Of a stretch of DNA of 64,000 nucleotides, positions 55,577 to 64,000 are shown in pieces. The stretch comes from Lacticaseibacillus mingshuiensis (GTDB lineage: Bacteria; Bacillota; Bacilli; Lactobacillales; Lactobacillaceae), in NCBI RefSeq assembly GCF_016861785.1, contig NZ_BOLS01000011.1:1-64000 (forward strand), read 5' to 3'. The notes under the pieces are model-generated. The model saw nothing but the letters and a program-made list of their open reading frames with translations, made no database searches and had not been told where the DNA came from. Both the position numbers and the translations under genes were made by a program. Each line of letters opens with the position of its first letter. Position 1 is the first letter of the stretch.

Positions 55577-56587
55577 TCAGTCTTGCGAAAAGTGTTCGTT
55601 CCCAGCGGATTTTAATAGGCGGTTCATGTAAGCGGCACCGAGGCCATCTGCCGGAAATGCTTGGGCGAGAATCAGCGTCACCGTGGGATGCAGGTCGAAC
55701 CAGCGCAGCCCCGCAAACAGCGCGTGCGTCGCCGTGGTGACATCGCTGCCTAGCGTGTACGTCGGCACAGCCGGGTCGACCGTCGTCAAAATATCATCAC
55801 AGGCCAACACCCCAAATGGCTGACCACTTGCCTGCGCCCAGTCGATCGCGGCCGGAAATTGCGCCGGGGTATCCACCACCACGACCTGAGCCGCTGGGGC
55901 GTAATGTTTGTATTTCATCCCAGGCGCTTTGGGCGTCTCCTTGGCGCCAACGTGATGATGATCGGATTGCACCTCGCCGATCACCGGCGCCAGCTCGGCC
56001 GGGCCGATCTTGCCGGGCCGCAAGATCGCCGGTGGCTGCACGGTCATGTCGATCACCGTCGACTCCACCCCAACCGTTGTGGGCCCATCATCGAGCACAC
56101 CGGCGATGCGGCCGTCAAAATCATGCAGCACATGTTCGGCGCGGGTGGCGCTGGGTTTGCCGGAAATATTTGCGGATGGCCCGACGATCGGCACCCCCGC
56201 CTCGGCGATCAACGCGCGCGTCAATGCGCTGGCCGGCATCCGAAACGCCGCCGTCTGCAGGCCGCCTGTGACCACCATCGACAAGGCGCCAGGCAAAATC
56301 GGCAGAATAATGGTCAACGGACCAGGCCAAAAAGCGGCCATCAATTTTGCGGCATCCGGTGTCACAGTCGCAAACCGTGCCACCATCGCGGGATCCGCGA
56401 CCGTCACGATCAGCGGGTTATCCGCTGGCCGATGCTTCGCCTCAAATACCTTGAGGGCCGCCTTCGCGCTGGTTGCATCCGCCCCCAGCCCATAAACGGT
56501 CTCGGTGGGAAAAGCGACGACCTCCCCCGCCCGAATCAGCGCCGCCGCTTCCGCCAGATCATCCTTACCAAATTTTTTTGTTTCCAT
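55577..56587 (-). CDS. L-threonylcarbamoyladenylate synthase (Sua5/TsaC type)
   Basis: A 336-residue enzyme for the first step of t6A tRNA modification. The YrdC domain (residues 1-200) has VVAFPTETVYGLGADA and KHRPADNPLIV. The C-terminal Sua5 domain (about 235-330) is linked by a segment with PGMKYKHYAP. It has the two-domain Sua5 form normal for Gram-positives. GAGGGGAT precedes ATG 56587. Confidence 0.95.
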   Translation of the reverse strand: METKKFGKDDLAEAAALIRAGEVVAFPTETVYGLGADATSAKAALKVFEAKHRPADNPLIVTVADPAMVARFATVTPDAAKLMAAFWPGPLTIILPILPGALSMVVTGGLQTAAFRMPASALTRALIAEAGVPIVGPSANISGKPSATRAEHVLHDFDGRIAGVLDDGPTTVGVESTVIDMTVQPPAILRPGKIGPAELAPVIGEVQSDHHHVGAKETPKAPGMKYKHYAPAAQVVVVDTPAQFPAAIDWAQASGQPFGVLACDDILTTVDPAVPTYTLGSDVTTATHALFAGLRWFDLHPTVTLILAQAFPADGLGAAYMNRLLKSAGNEHFSQD

Positions 56588-56626
56588 TATATATCCCCTC
56601 GTCTCGTGCCTTGGTTCAGATCGATT

Positions 56627-57457
56627 TTAAAATGCCAGCCGCACCATCCGCGGATGGCCGGCCATATCTTGCCGGAACGTCGCCGTCGCTTCCGGCACCG
56701 CCGCCGCAAACAACGCGGCCAGGGCGGGCTGCTGATGATAGCCAAATTCTAGATACACGCACCCGCCTGGCGTCAGATGGGCGCCGACCTGCTCGGTGAA
56801 CGCTCGAAATAACGCGAGCCCCTCCTCTTCGGCAAACAGCGCAAGGCCAGGTTCAAACTTGAGCGTGCTGGCGTCCATCACCGGCGTTTCGCTGCGCGCG
56901 ATATACGGTAGATTGGCGATGACAAAATCAAAACGCTGATCGCCCAGCGCCGCAAACAAGTCGCTTTGCACAAAAGTCGCCTGACGCTTCAATCGTGTCG
57001 CGTTCCTCTGGGCAACGGCCAAGGCCGCAGCTGACACGTCGCTGAGCGTCATCCGACAATTCGGCAAGAGCTGTGCCAACGTGAGGCCGATCACGCCACT
57101 GCCAGTGCCAACATCCAGCCCGCTGGTCGCATTGGCCTCATCTTCAGCCGCCCAGGCCACCAACTCTTCCGTTTCAAATCTGGGAATCAAAACAGCCGGT
57201 GTCACGTTGAACAGGTCCCCGTAAAACGGGGCGACACCGACGATGTATTGCGGCGGCTCATTGTTTTGCAGGCGGGCGACATCTTCTTGAAACTGCGCCC
57301 ACAACGCAGGCGGCATCGCGTCGCCGCGGTGGAGCTGCAGGCCACTGGGCGAAAAGCCGCCCCGAATCTCAAGCACATACCGCGCCCCATCCGCATCATT
57401 GCGACCGGCCAGCTCACCCGCCGCCCAGCGTAGCGCCTGGTCATAGGTCTCAGTCAT
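56627..57457 (-). CDS. prmC: Peptide chain release factor glutamine methyltransferase PrmC
   Basis: A 276-residue SAM-dependent methyltransferase that methylates the GGQ glutamine of release factors. It has the helical N-terminal domain, [12 protein letters not shown], the SAM loop [16 protein letters not shown] near 120, and the substrate motif NLPYIARSE near 184. The usual form of that motif is NPPY; the Pro-to-Leu change is noted, but Asn, Pro and Tyr are kept. Its start overlaps the prfA stop by 8 nt. Confidence 0.95.
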   Translation of the reverse strand: MTETYDQALRWAAGELAGRNDADGARYVLEIRGGFSPSGLQLHRGDAMPPALWAQFQEDVARLQNNEPPQYIVGVAPFYGDLFNVTPAVLIPRFETEELVAWAAEDEANATSGLDVGTGSGVIGLTLAQLLPNCRMTLSDVSAAALAVAQRNATRLKRQATFVQSDLFAALGDQRFDFVIANLPYIARSETPVMDASTLKFEPGLALFAEEEGLALFRAFTEQVGAHLTPGGCVYLEFGYHQQPALAALFAAAVPEATATFRQDMAGHPRMVRLAF

Positions 57458-58529
57458 TGATCGATTCCAGCTTATTCGTCTGATCCTGCACGATCAGCGC
57501 GTCGATGATATCCGCAAGCTCCCCGTTCATGATGCGGTCCAACTTGTTGAGGGTCAGATTGATGCGGTGGTCCGTCACCCGATTTTGCGGGTAATTGTAG
57601 GTCCGGATGCGCTCCGAGCGATCTCCTGAACCGATCGCCGTTTTCCGCTTGGCCGCATATTCATCCGCGTTTTGGCTTTCGTAAAAATCATAGACACGCG
57701 AGCGCAAGATCTGCATCGCCTTGGCGCGGTTTTGCTGCTGGGAACGTTGGTCTTGCATGGTGACCACGATGCCTGTCGGTAAATGCGTCATCCGCACCGC
57801 ACTGGACGTCTTGTTGATATGCTGCCCACCAGCACCGCTGGAGCGGTAAACATCGGTGCGAATGTCTTTGGGGTCGATATCGAGATCCACCTCATCGTAT
57901 TCCGGCATGACCCCGACCGTGGCCGTTGACGTATGCACCCGGCCGGCGCTTTCTGTGACCGGCACGCGCTGCACGCGATGCGCCCCATTTTCGTATTTAA
58001 GCTTGGAATAAACGCTCTCGCCGGTGATCAAAACAGAAACTTCCTTATAGCCGCCGACCTCGGTTGGATTTTCATCGATGATCTCGGTGGTCCAGCCCTG
58101 CTTTTCCGCGTACTTCATGTACATCGACAAGAGGTCGCCGGCAAACAGGCTCGCCTCGTCGCCGCCAGCCGCGCCGCGGATCTCCATGATGATGTTCTTA
58201 TCATCGTTGGGGTCCTTGGGCAGCATCAGCCGCTTGATCTGATCTTCCAGCTGGCCCTGCTCCGGCTCAAGTGAAGCCAAGTCCTCCTTGGCCAACTCCT
58301 CCAGTTCGGGATCCTTGCTGGTCGCAAGCAGGTCCTTGCTTTCCTCGATGTCGTCTTTGACCTGCTTGTATTTGCGGTAGGCGGCGACGACCTCGCGCAT
58401 GCTGCCTTCCTCTTTTGACAACGCCATGTAGCGCTTCGTATCCTGAATGACTTCCGGATCGCTCATCAATTCCTGCAGTTCGTCATAGCGATCCAGCAAG
58501 CCATCCAACTGTTCAAAGATCTTATCCAT
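57450..58529 (-). CDS. prfA: Peptide chain release factor 1
   Basis: A 359-residue release factor that reads UAA and UAG. The codon-recognition PVT tripeptide is in [15 protein letters not shown] near residue 185 and the GGQ loop is in [18 protein letters not shown] near 230. It is complete in length. AGGAGG lies before ATG 58529, between tdk and prmC. Confidence 0.98.
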   Translation of the reverse strand: MDKIFEQLDGLLDRYDELQELMSDPEVIQDTKRYMALSKEEGSMREVVAAYRKYKQVKDDIEESKDLLATSKDPELEELAKEDLASLEPEQGQLEDQIKRLMLPKDPNDDKNIIMEIRGAAGGDEASLFAGDLLSMYMKYAEKQGWTTEIIDENPTEVGGYKEVSVLITGESVYSKLKYENGAHRVQRVPVTESAGRVHTSTATVGVMPEYDEVDLDIDPKDIRTDVYRSSGAGGQHINKTSSAVRMTHLPTGIVVTMQDQRSQQQNRAKAMQILRSRVYDFYESQNADEYAAKRKTAIGSGDRSERIRTYNYPQNRVTDHRINLTLNKLDRIMNGELADIIDALIVQDQTNKLESIND

Positions 58530-58537
58530 GTTGCCTC

Positions 58538-59119
58538 CTAGGCCTTTAACTCTTCAGGCGGAAAATAATAATGGTGCCGGCAGACCGGAAAATAGCTCTC
58601 GTTGCCGCCGATCTGTATCTGCTCGCCGGAATAAACGGGCACGCCGTCATGCACGCGCAAGTTCATCGTGGCTTTTTTGGCGCAGAACCAGCAGATCGTT
58701 TTCATCTCTTCGATCTTGTCGGCATACAGGAGCAGGTATTTAGACCCCTCAAACAACTCATTCTTGAAATCATTTTTCAGGCCAAACGCCATCACCGGAA
58801 TGTGGAGCTCATCGACGACCTTCGCGCATTCAAACACGTGATGCTTTTCCAAGAACTGCGCTTCATCGATCAGCACGCAGGCCGCGCCGGCATCCAGTTC
58901 CTTGACTAGGTCAAAGACGTTGGTGTCGTGGTGAATCGGCACAGCCGCGCGTTCCATGCCGATGCGGCTGGCGATCACGCCCACGCCAGATCGATCATCG
59001 ACCGCGCTGGTCAAGATGATCACTTGCTTGTGCTGCTCCTCATAGTTATGGGCGACTTTCAAGATCTCGATCGTTTTCCCCGAGTTCATCGCGCCGTAGC
59101 GGAAAAATAATTGCGCCAT
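58538..59119 (-). CDS. tdk: Thymidine kinase
   Basis: A 193-residue type II thymidine kinase. The P-loop [13 protein letters not shown] is near residue 10, Walker [10 protein letters not shown] near 83, and the zinc-ribbon cysteines are in ICWFCAKKA (near 142) and FPVCRHH (near 180). GGAAGGAG precedes ATG 59119. It heads the tdk-prfA-prmC-sua5-glyA run. Confidence 0.97.
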   Translation of the reverse strand: MAQLFFRYGAMNSGKTIEILKVAHNYEEQHKQVIILTSAVDDRSGVGVIASRIGMERAAVPIHHDTNVFDLVKELDAGAACVLIDEAQFLEKHHVFECAKVVDELHIPVMAFGLKNDFKNELFEGSKYLLLYADKIEEMKTICWFCAKKATMNLRVHDGVPVYSGEQIQIGGNESYFPVCRHHYYFPPEELKA

Positions 59120-59363
59120 GGTGAAGCTCCTTCCTTATTCTGCACAAACAACGGGCGTCTGCGCAAAAACACTGGCTCCAGTATACCAAATTTCACGAGA
59201 TTGAACACGGCTGGCGGTGGCAAGCGGTTCTCAGTTTCGGTGATTTGGGTGGATGAAACTGGTCGATGAGTCGCCGCCCTGTTTCTCCGCTTAAGTTTTG
59301 CCGTCGTTCCGCCGCGGGGCCTGAAGATATGCTATCATCAAAGATAAACAAGGGGGGACGCAA

Positions 59364-60737
59364 TTGACAACGCGCAATTCCGCCAAAGCCGGCCTGGCCA
59401 CGATCGTCGGGCGCAGCAGCTATTGGTTTTTACACACATTTCTCAAAGGCGGCAGTTCGCTTCCCGGCAAACTCGCACAGCGCATCGACCCGAGCGTTTT
59501 GGCCGCGCTGGGCAAAGATTATGACGTGATCGTCGTCACCGGCACCAACGGCAAGACGCTGACCACCAATTTGATCGTCAAAGTGCTCCGCCAAAAATAT
59601 GACGACATCTTGACCAACCCCACCGGTAGCAACATGATGCAGGGCATCATCGCCGCCTTTTTGGCCCATGGTCGCGGCAAGTCCCGTGCTGGCCAACGCA
59701 AATTAGCGGTGCTGGAAGTCGATGAAGCCAACGTCGCCCCGGTCGCCAACTACTTGCATCCCAAGATGTTCGTGTTGACCAACATTTTTCGCGACCAAAT
59801 GGACCGCTATGGCGAGTTCTACACGACTTACCAAAAGATCCTGAACGGGATCCAGCTAGACGCTAGCGCCCAAGTCATCGCAAATGGCGATGCGCCGATC
59901 TTCAGCTCCCGGCCGCTGGACAATCCCGTTTCCTATTATGGGTTTGAATTGGCGGACCAAAGAACGACAGACGTCATGGCCCCGCCGAACACGGATGGCG
60001 TGCTTTGCCCCGTTTGTGAGCACATTTTGCACTACCGCGGCATCACTTATGCCAACCTCGGCAATTATTTCTGCCCGAATTGCGGCTTCAAGCGTCCCGC
60101 GCTGGCTCATGCCGTGACGGCGGTGCGCGACCTCACGCCGACCAGCTCCCAATTTGCGATCGACGGCCATGAATTTTCCCTGCAGATCGGTGGCACGTAT
60201 AACGTCTACAATGCGCTGGCTGCGTACACGGTCGGCGCCGCATTTGGCATCACCCCCGCGCAAGTCAGCCAAGCGTTTGCCTATGACGAGAAAGTGTTTG
60301 GCCGCCAAGAGGAGATCAGCCTCGATGGCAAGGCCGTCACCTTGATCTTGGTGAAAAATCCGGTCGGGCTCAACGAGGTCCTCGCCATGATCCAGCGCAA
60401 TCAGGAACCATTTTCCTTTGCGATGCTGCTCAATGCAAAATACGCAGATGGCACCGACACTAGCTGGATCTGGGACGGCAATTTCGAACAATTGGTTCAA
60501 AGCGGCAAAGCCACCAGCTACCTGGTCGGCGGCGAGCGCTACAAAGATATCGCGTTTCGGATGCAAGTCGCCGGCGTGCCGGAAGCCGAATTGGTTCAGC
60601 GCCCCGATCTCGGCGACGTGATCACCGCGCTCAAAGAAGCCCCAAGCCAGCATGTCTATGTGCTGGCGACCTACACCGCCGTGCTGCAGTTGCGCAAGAA
60701 ATTAAGCGAGGCTGGCTATATCAAAGCTGGTTTTTAA
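59364..60737 (+). CDS. murT: Lipid II isoglutaminyl synthase subunit MurT
   Basis: A 457-residue Mur-ligase-like protein, the ATP-using half of the MurT-GatD complex that amidates D-Glu of lipid II. It has the ATP loop VVTGTNGKTLTTNLI near residue 55, a zinc-ribbon with two C-x2-C pairs (VLCPVCEH near 215 and FCPNCGF near 236), and the C-terminal DUF1727 region. The start is TTG 59364 with AGGGGGG upstream. Normally gatD follows immediately; here no gatD is found on either side, and a remnant of a family 1 repeat begins 5 nt after the stop. Confidence 0.93.
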   Translation: MTTRNSAKAGLATIVGRSSYWFLHTFLKGGSSLPGKLAQRIDPSVLAALGKDYDVIVVTGTNGKTLTTNLIVKVLRQKYDDILTNPTGSNMMQGIIAAFLAHGRGKSRAGQRKLAVLEVDEANVAPVANYLHPKMFVLTNIFRDQMDRYGEFYTTYQKILNGIQLDASAQVIANGDAPIFSSRPLDNPVSYYGFELADQRTTDVMAPPNTDGVLCPVCEHILHYRGITYANLGNYFCPNCGFKRPALAHAVTAVRDLTPTSSQFAIDGHEFSLQIGGTYNVYNALAAYTVGAAFGITPAQVSQAFAYDEKVFGRQEEISLDGKAVTLILVKNPVGLNEVLAMIQRNQEPFSFAMLLNAKYADGTDTSWIWDGNFEQLVQSGKATSYLVGGERYKDIAFRMQVAGVPEAELVQRPDLGDVITALKEAPSQHVYVLATYTAVLQLRKKLSEAGYIKAGF

Positions 60738-60741
60738 AACA

Positions 60742-60790
60742 GGGTGCGGAGGGTGCGCGGGCTGGCCGAGCATAGAACTAAATTCACAAC
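60742..60790 (+). repeat. Truncated family 1 repeat remnant after murT
   Basis: GGGTGCGGA and then TGCGCGGGCTGGCCGAGCA match the first 30-40 nt of a family 1 unit (compare 30280-30310). The rest of the unit is missing. It lies where gatD would usually begin. Confidence 0.65.
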
Positions 60791-60800
60791 CTATTCCTAA

Positions 60801-60840
60801 CAAAAAGGCGACACGCAGAATTATGCGCGTCGCCTTTTGC
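60801..60840. terminator. Bidirectional terminator between murT and manA
   Basis: AAAAAGGCGAC pairs with GTCGCCTTTT, with a CGC/GCG inner stem, between convergent genes. Confidence 0.88.
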
Positions 60841-61815
60841 TTATTCTTCAGCCTTGCCCGGCGTGGACGTGATGATGTCCATGTCGCCGGTGAATGCCCA
60901 GTGTTCGATCTGATTTGGAATGATGAAGTGGATGCCTTTTTTGATCGGATAGGACTTGCCATCCGCTTCGAAGGTGCCGTTGCCGGCCAAAACAGAGACC
61001 AGCGTGTATGGCGCCTCGCGATCAAAGTCCAAGGACCCCTTGAGCTGAATGCGATAAACAGAGAAGAACGGTGACAGCGGAGCGGTCACAAAGGTCGTGA
61101 CAGTCGAGTCGCCGCGTTTTTCCGTTTGAATGTCGAGCTTTGGATCCTGGGATGGCACAGTGGTCGTGTCGATGCTTTGCTGCAGGTGCAGCTCACGCTT
61201 TTTCCCATCGGCGCCGACGCGGTCGTAATCATACAGCCGGTATGTCGTGTCGGAGCTCTGCTGAGTCTCGAGCACCATGATGCCCTTGTTCAGCGCGTGG
61301 ATGGTGCCACTTGGAACATACACAAAGTCACCAGTCTTGACCGGCACCTTGCGCAGCAGATCGTCCCAATCGCCGTCATGGATCATCTGCGCCAATTCCT
61401 CGCGGGTCTTGGCGTGATGGCCGTAAATGAGATACGAGCCGGGATCGGCTTCGATGACATACCAGCACTCGGTCTTGCCGAGCTCGCCGGGACGCTCGTG
61501 GGCCTTTGCGTAGGCATCATCTGGGTGCACCTGCACCGAGAGGCTATCGTTGGCATCGAGGATCTTCGTCAACAGCGGGAAGACTTTCCCCTGCTGATGG
61601 CCAAAATACTCCTGATGATCCGCCCAGGCCTGGTCCAGCGTCAAGCCTGCCAGCGGACCATTTTCGATCACGTTCGGGCCATTTGGATGCGCCGAGATCG
61701 CCCACAGCTCGCCGATCTTGCCGTCTGGAATGGTGTAGCCAAAATCGGTCTCAAGCTTGCGCCCGCCCCAGATCTTTTGATGAAAGACTGGTTCCAAAAA
61801 AATTGGTTCCGTCAA
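60841..61815 (-). CDS. manA: Mannose-6-phosphate isomerase, class I
   Basis: A 324-residue zinc enzyme that interconverts mannose-6-P and fructose-6-P. The metal-ligand blocks SVQVHPDDAYA and GKTECWYVIEA near residues 95-120 and the VPSGTIHALNKG motif near 170 are present. The start is TTG 61815 (MTEPIFLEPVFHQKIWGG), with AGGAG 8 nt upstream; the longer frame to 61911 would enter the next gene. The length equals that of other lactic acid bacterial enzymes. Confidence 0.94.
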   Translation of the reverse strand: MTEPIFLEPVFHQKIWGGRKLETDFGYTIPDGKIGELWAISAHPNGPNVIENGPLAGLTLDQAWADHQEYFGHQQGKVFPLLTKILDANDSLSVQVHPDDAYAKAHERPGELGKTECWYVIEADPGSYLIYGHHAKTREELAQMIHDGDWDDLLRKVPVKTGDFVYVPSGTIHALNKGIMVLETQQSSDTTYRLYDYDRVGADGKKRELHLQQSIDTTTVPSQDPKLDIQTEKRGDSTVTTFVTAPLSPFFSVYRIQLKGSLDFDREAPYTLVSVLAGNGTFEADGKSYPIKKGIHFIIPNQIEHWAFTGDMDIITSTPGKAEE

Positions 61816-61861
61816 AATGTTCACTCCTATCCTGTTTCGTACAGGCCTCATTCTAGCATAT

Positions 61862-62860
61862 TCAGGCCGGTGATGAAGCGCTTGCGAGAAATCCGGCCAC
61901 GATTTCGTCACGCCTGGCCAAAAAATCTAGGTTGACCCGCGGATGCACGCGGTTCGTCAGCACGATGAGCCCGCGCTGCAGTTGCGGCTGCAGGAGCCAA
62001 AACGTGCCAGTGTACCCTGTGTGGTACAGCCACAACGCCCCGGCCCCCTGGCGCAAGTCCCAGCCCAGGGTGCGTCCCAGTCCATTTTTCGTCTGGTCAC
62101 GCACCAGATCGCGGTAGGCCAGCGCCGGAAACGCAGCCGCCTGACGCGTGCCAAACACGAACTCCGAAAATCGCACCAGATCACCCAACGTCGCAAACAG
62201 TCCGGCAGCGCCGCTATGTGCCCCTAAGATCGCACTTTTGGGATCATGCACCAGCCCGCGCCGCACCCGCTGCGTCGTGTCATCATAGCTGGTTGGGACG
62301 CACTGCGCCGGATCCGGGTGAAAACTCGCCCCACTCAGCCCAAGCGGCGTGAGCACCCGCGTTTCGATCAGGTCCTGAATCGGCGCCCCATAGATCGTTT
62401 CCAGCGCCCAGCCTACCAGCAGCAGATTAACGTCCCGGTAAACGACTTGCCGATCACATTCACCCGTGACCTGCATCGCCTCGATCAACGCCGCCTTCAG
62501 TGCTTTGGCCGGCAAGCTGTCGCGGTGTGGAATGTAGCCCTCAAGCCCCGACGTGTGCGTCAGCGCCTGGCGAAATGTGGTCGGCTGGTGAAATCCTGGA
62601 ATAAAGTCCGCCAATGCCGCATCCGGCGTCACCCGTTTTTCCTCAACCGCTTGTAAAAAGACGGTGGTGGTGCCCAGCACCTTCGTCAGGCTAGCTAGAT
62701 CATAGGCCATGTTCGGGCGCAAGGGTTCCGCCGTGGGCAACACCTGCGCCATGCCTGCCACATGCGTTGCAACGCTGTCTGGCGCCAAGACTGCCCAGCT
62801 AGCCCCTGGCACAATGTGGTCGGTGATCAATTGCGTGATCGCGTCATCTGTTTCTGTCAT
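61862..62860 (-). CDS. Serine beta-lactamase-family (class C-like) hydrolase
   Basis: A 332-residue protein of the beta-lactamase/DD-peptidase/esterase family. The nucleophile motif S-x-x-K is in YDLASLTKVLG near residue 58, a Tyr-containing second motif is VVYRDVNLLLVG near 140, and the third is HTGYTG near 285. There is no signal peptide, so it is likely cytoplasmic; such proteins are often esterases or peptidases, not resistance enzymes. ATG 62860 has AAGGAG 5 nt upstream. The gap to manA is 46 nt. Confidence 0.85.
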   Translation of the reverse strand: MTETDDAITQLITDHIVPGASWAVLAPDSVATHVAGMAQVLPTAEPLRPNMAYDLASLTKVLGTTTVFLQAVEEKRVTPDAALADFIPGFHQPTTFRQALTHTSGLEGYIPHRDSLPAKALKAALIEAMQVTGECDRQVVYRDVNLLLVGWALETIYGAPIQDLIETRVLTPLGLSGASFHPDPAQCVPTSYDDTTQRVRRGLVHDPKSAILGAHSGAAGLFATLGDLVRFSEFVFGTRQAAAFPALAYRDLVRDQTKNGLGRTLGWDLRQGAGALWLYHTGYTGTFWLLQPQLQRGLIVLTNRVHPRVNLDFLARRDEIVAGFLASASSPA

Positions 62861-62876
62861 ACGGACTCCTTTTGCG

Positions 62877-63731
62877 CTACAGCACACTGAACCACATGGT
62901 CAACCGGTTCGGCCCGGCCGCCATCAAGTAGCGCTTCTTTTCATCATAATGATAGGAGCTTCCCGGCGCGGTGGCAAGGTTCGCGCGCAGCAGCCGCAAG
63001 ATCAGCGTGTTGGGTACCACCAGATTGACATACTTGGCGCCAAAATGGTCCGGCATGGGCGGCAGCGCGCGTGGGTCCTCCTCCAGCGTCAGCATGATGT
63101 GCATGGTGGCGTTGCCGACCGTCAGCGAAAATTGGCCAGGTGACTGCTTGCCCGGCAGCTCGTCAAACCCAAGCACCTGCGTCACATACGGGAGCGTCTC
63201 TGCCAGCGAATGCACCCGCACGACCAGTTGCCCCAGGGTGGTCCCGACCGGCATCGTGCGCTCGTCCGCCCCGCCCGCAAACAAAGCCGGTGCAGCGGCG
63301 ATTCGGTCCGCACTGCGCCAGCGATACCCCGGCGGCTTGGTCGGTCCCTCTTCGTCATAGGCAAACGTCACCGCATTGCCAAGCGGATCGACCGTCGTGA
63401 AGCCCAGCCCCCAAGTGGTGGTAAAACCTTGCACCTTTTCCCGGGCGGACACCCGCCGATACGCCGCCAGCAGGCTTGGCCGAGTGGGCAGCATCACCGA
63501 AAACCCGCTGAGGCCCGTCAACGGCCCATTTGGCTGAAGCCCCACGACTTCTTGCAAGATCAGCAAAACTTTGCGGTCAGCGTGAATGCCCAGCATCACC
63601 TGCTTCTCTTTTTCCTGAAGGGTCTCAAACCCCATTTGCCGATACCAGTCTGCGACCGGCTCAGCCTCCGCCACTTTCAGCGCGATGAAACCGATGCGTG
63701 TGGCCGCATCCAAAATAAAATGCCCCTTCAC
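62877..63731 (-). CDS. Two-domain VOC (glyoxalase/dioxygenase-fold) protein
   Basis: A 284-residue protein of the vicinal-oxygen-chelate superfamily, similar to CatE-like proteins. The first module is RIGFIALKVAEAEPVADWYRQ through VDPLGNAVTFAYD, the second LGQLVVRVHSLAETLPYVTQ to the C-terminus. Metal-binding His and Glu positions are not clearly conserved, so enzymatic activity is uncertain. Three starts are possible; GTG 63731 has AAAGGGGG 8 nt upstream and gives the usual HFILDAATRIG N-terminus. It precedes the beta-lactamase-family gene by 16 nt. Confidence 0.78.
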   Translation of the reverse strand: MKGHFILDAATRIGFIALKVAEAEPVADWYRQMGFETLQEKEKQVMLGIHADRKVLLILQEVVGLQPNGPLTGLSGFSVMLPTRPSLLAAYRRVSAREKVQGFTTTWGLGFTTVDPLGNAVTFAYDEEGPTKPPGYRWRSADRIAAAPALFAGGADERTMPVGTTLGQLVVRVHSLAETLPYVTQVLGFDELPGKQSPGQFSLTVGNATMHIMLTLEEDPRALPPMPDHFGAKYVNLVVPNTLILRLLRANLATAPGSSYHYDEKKRYLMAAGPNRLTMWFSVL

Positions 63732-63799
63732 GACCATCGCCCCCTTTGCGCAAAGCATACACGCAGACGAGGAAAAAAGCTGGAATCCGGTCTGGAAAA

Positions 63800-64000
63800 G
63801 GGTGCGCAGGCTCGCGGGATGGAGGGGCAGCTAACTTGGCTCGGGTGATTGAGGCGCACTTCGCCTCGAGCACACGAGACAGTTAGATGTCCCCGCCATG
63901 CGAGCCGAAGCCCAACTGCAAAAGGGTGCGCAGGCTCGCGTTTAGGGGTGGGCAGCTAGCTTGGCCTAGGTGCTTGGTGGCGTCCCTTGCCACCGAGTGC
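63800..64000 (+). repeat. Family 1 structured tandem repeats, array D (one full unit, second cut by the window end)
   Basis: Units start at 63800 and 63924 (period 124). Unit 1 has GGCTCGCG/GCGAGCC arms and a long apical stem whose GATTGAGGCG pairs with CGCCTCGAGC; it ends AGCCCAACT. Unit 2 begins with the same GGCTCGCG and is truncated by the window edge in its GGTGGC/GCCACC apex. The array lies upstream of the VOC gene start and reads away from it. Confidence 0.88.

Noticed and set aside
61862-62860. Beta-lactamase-family protein as an antibiotic-resistance enzyme
   Set aside because: The S-x-x-K and H-T-G motifs are those of the wider serine hydrolase family, and there is no export signal. 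Esterase or peptidase activity is more likely.

Overview
The window looks like the chromosome of a high-GC member of the Lactobacillaceae, most likely of the Lacticaseibacillus (casei) type. This is inferred from gene order and protein character: tdk-prfA-prmC-sua5-glyA-upp-atpBEFHAGDC-DUF1146-mreB, ezrA-iscS-thiI beside fRMsr-rpsD, sufCDSUB, T-box control of valS and metQNI, and a 6S RNA between rarA and a universal stress gene. Coding regions are GC-rich, starts are often TTG or GTG behind strong AGGAGG sites, and operons are compact. No rRNA, tRNA, CRISPR array, prophage or transposase was seen.

Layout. 0.3-11.5 kb: valS with a T-box leader, a DHA2 efflux pump, rex, the ezrA-iscS-thiI cluster, a divergent free-methionine-sulfoxide reductase, and rpsD with a folded leader. 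11.6-15.1 kb: a TetR/reductase pair, a Crp/Fnr gene interrupted by one stop codon, and an alpha/beta hydrolase. 15.2-21.7 kb: tex, a MerR-controlled DHA2 pump, a lipoprotein, a small coiled-coil protein and a metabolite:H+ symporter. 22-27.5 kb is the most accessory part: small unknown genes, an HTH ORF and a DUF3800 ORF separated by one in-frame stop, an isochorismatase-like hydrolase, a TMEM175-like channel, UPF0637 and a YueI protein. 27.6-33 kb: rarA, 6S RNA, a small membrane protein, usp, an XRE/TPR regulator and a DUF2785-YueI pair. 33.2-38.1 kb: the suf operon. 38.3-42.5 kb: a membrane protein, an atypical SDR and the methionine ABC transporter. 42.5-46.1 kb: the cell-shape cluster mreB-epuA-yidD-DUF2969-rodA-gcvH-like. 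46.3-59.1 kb: the ATP synthase operon and the tdk-to-upp run. 59.4-63.7 kb: murT without an adjacent gatD, manA, a serine beta-lactamase-family protein and a two-domain VOC protein.

The most unusual content is not protein-coding. Two families of intergenic repeats look like folded RNA or DNA elements. Family 1 is about 120 bp, repeats in tandem at a 122-126 bp period, and lies at 30.15, 53.12 and 63.80 kb with a remnant at 60.74 kb; its copies differ in sequence, but both arms of the helices change together. Family 2 is about 185 bp, has one copy at 8.1 kb and one at 25.1 kb, contains nested perfect stems, and ends in a terminator-like hairpin that also shows paired substitutions. I cannot tell from this window whether either family has been described before.

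The genes imply redox-controlled energy metabolism (rex, a TGTGA-type dyad in the atp promoter), two sulfur-transfer routes (IscS-ThiI for tRNA thiolation, SUF for Fe-S clusters), amino-acid sensing by T-box leaders, and drug efflux under MerR control.
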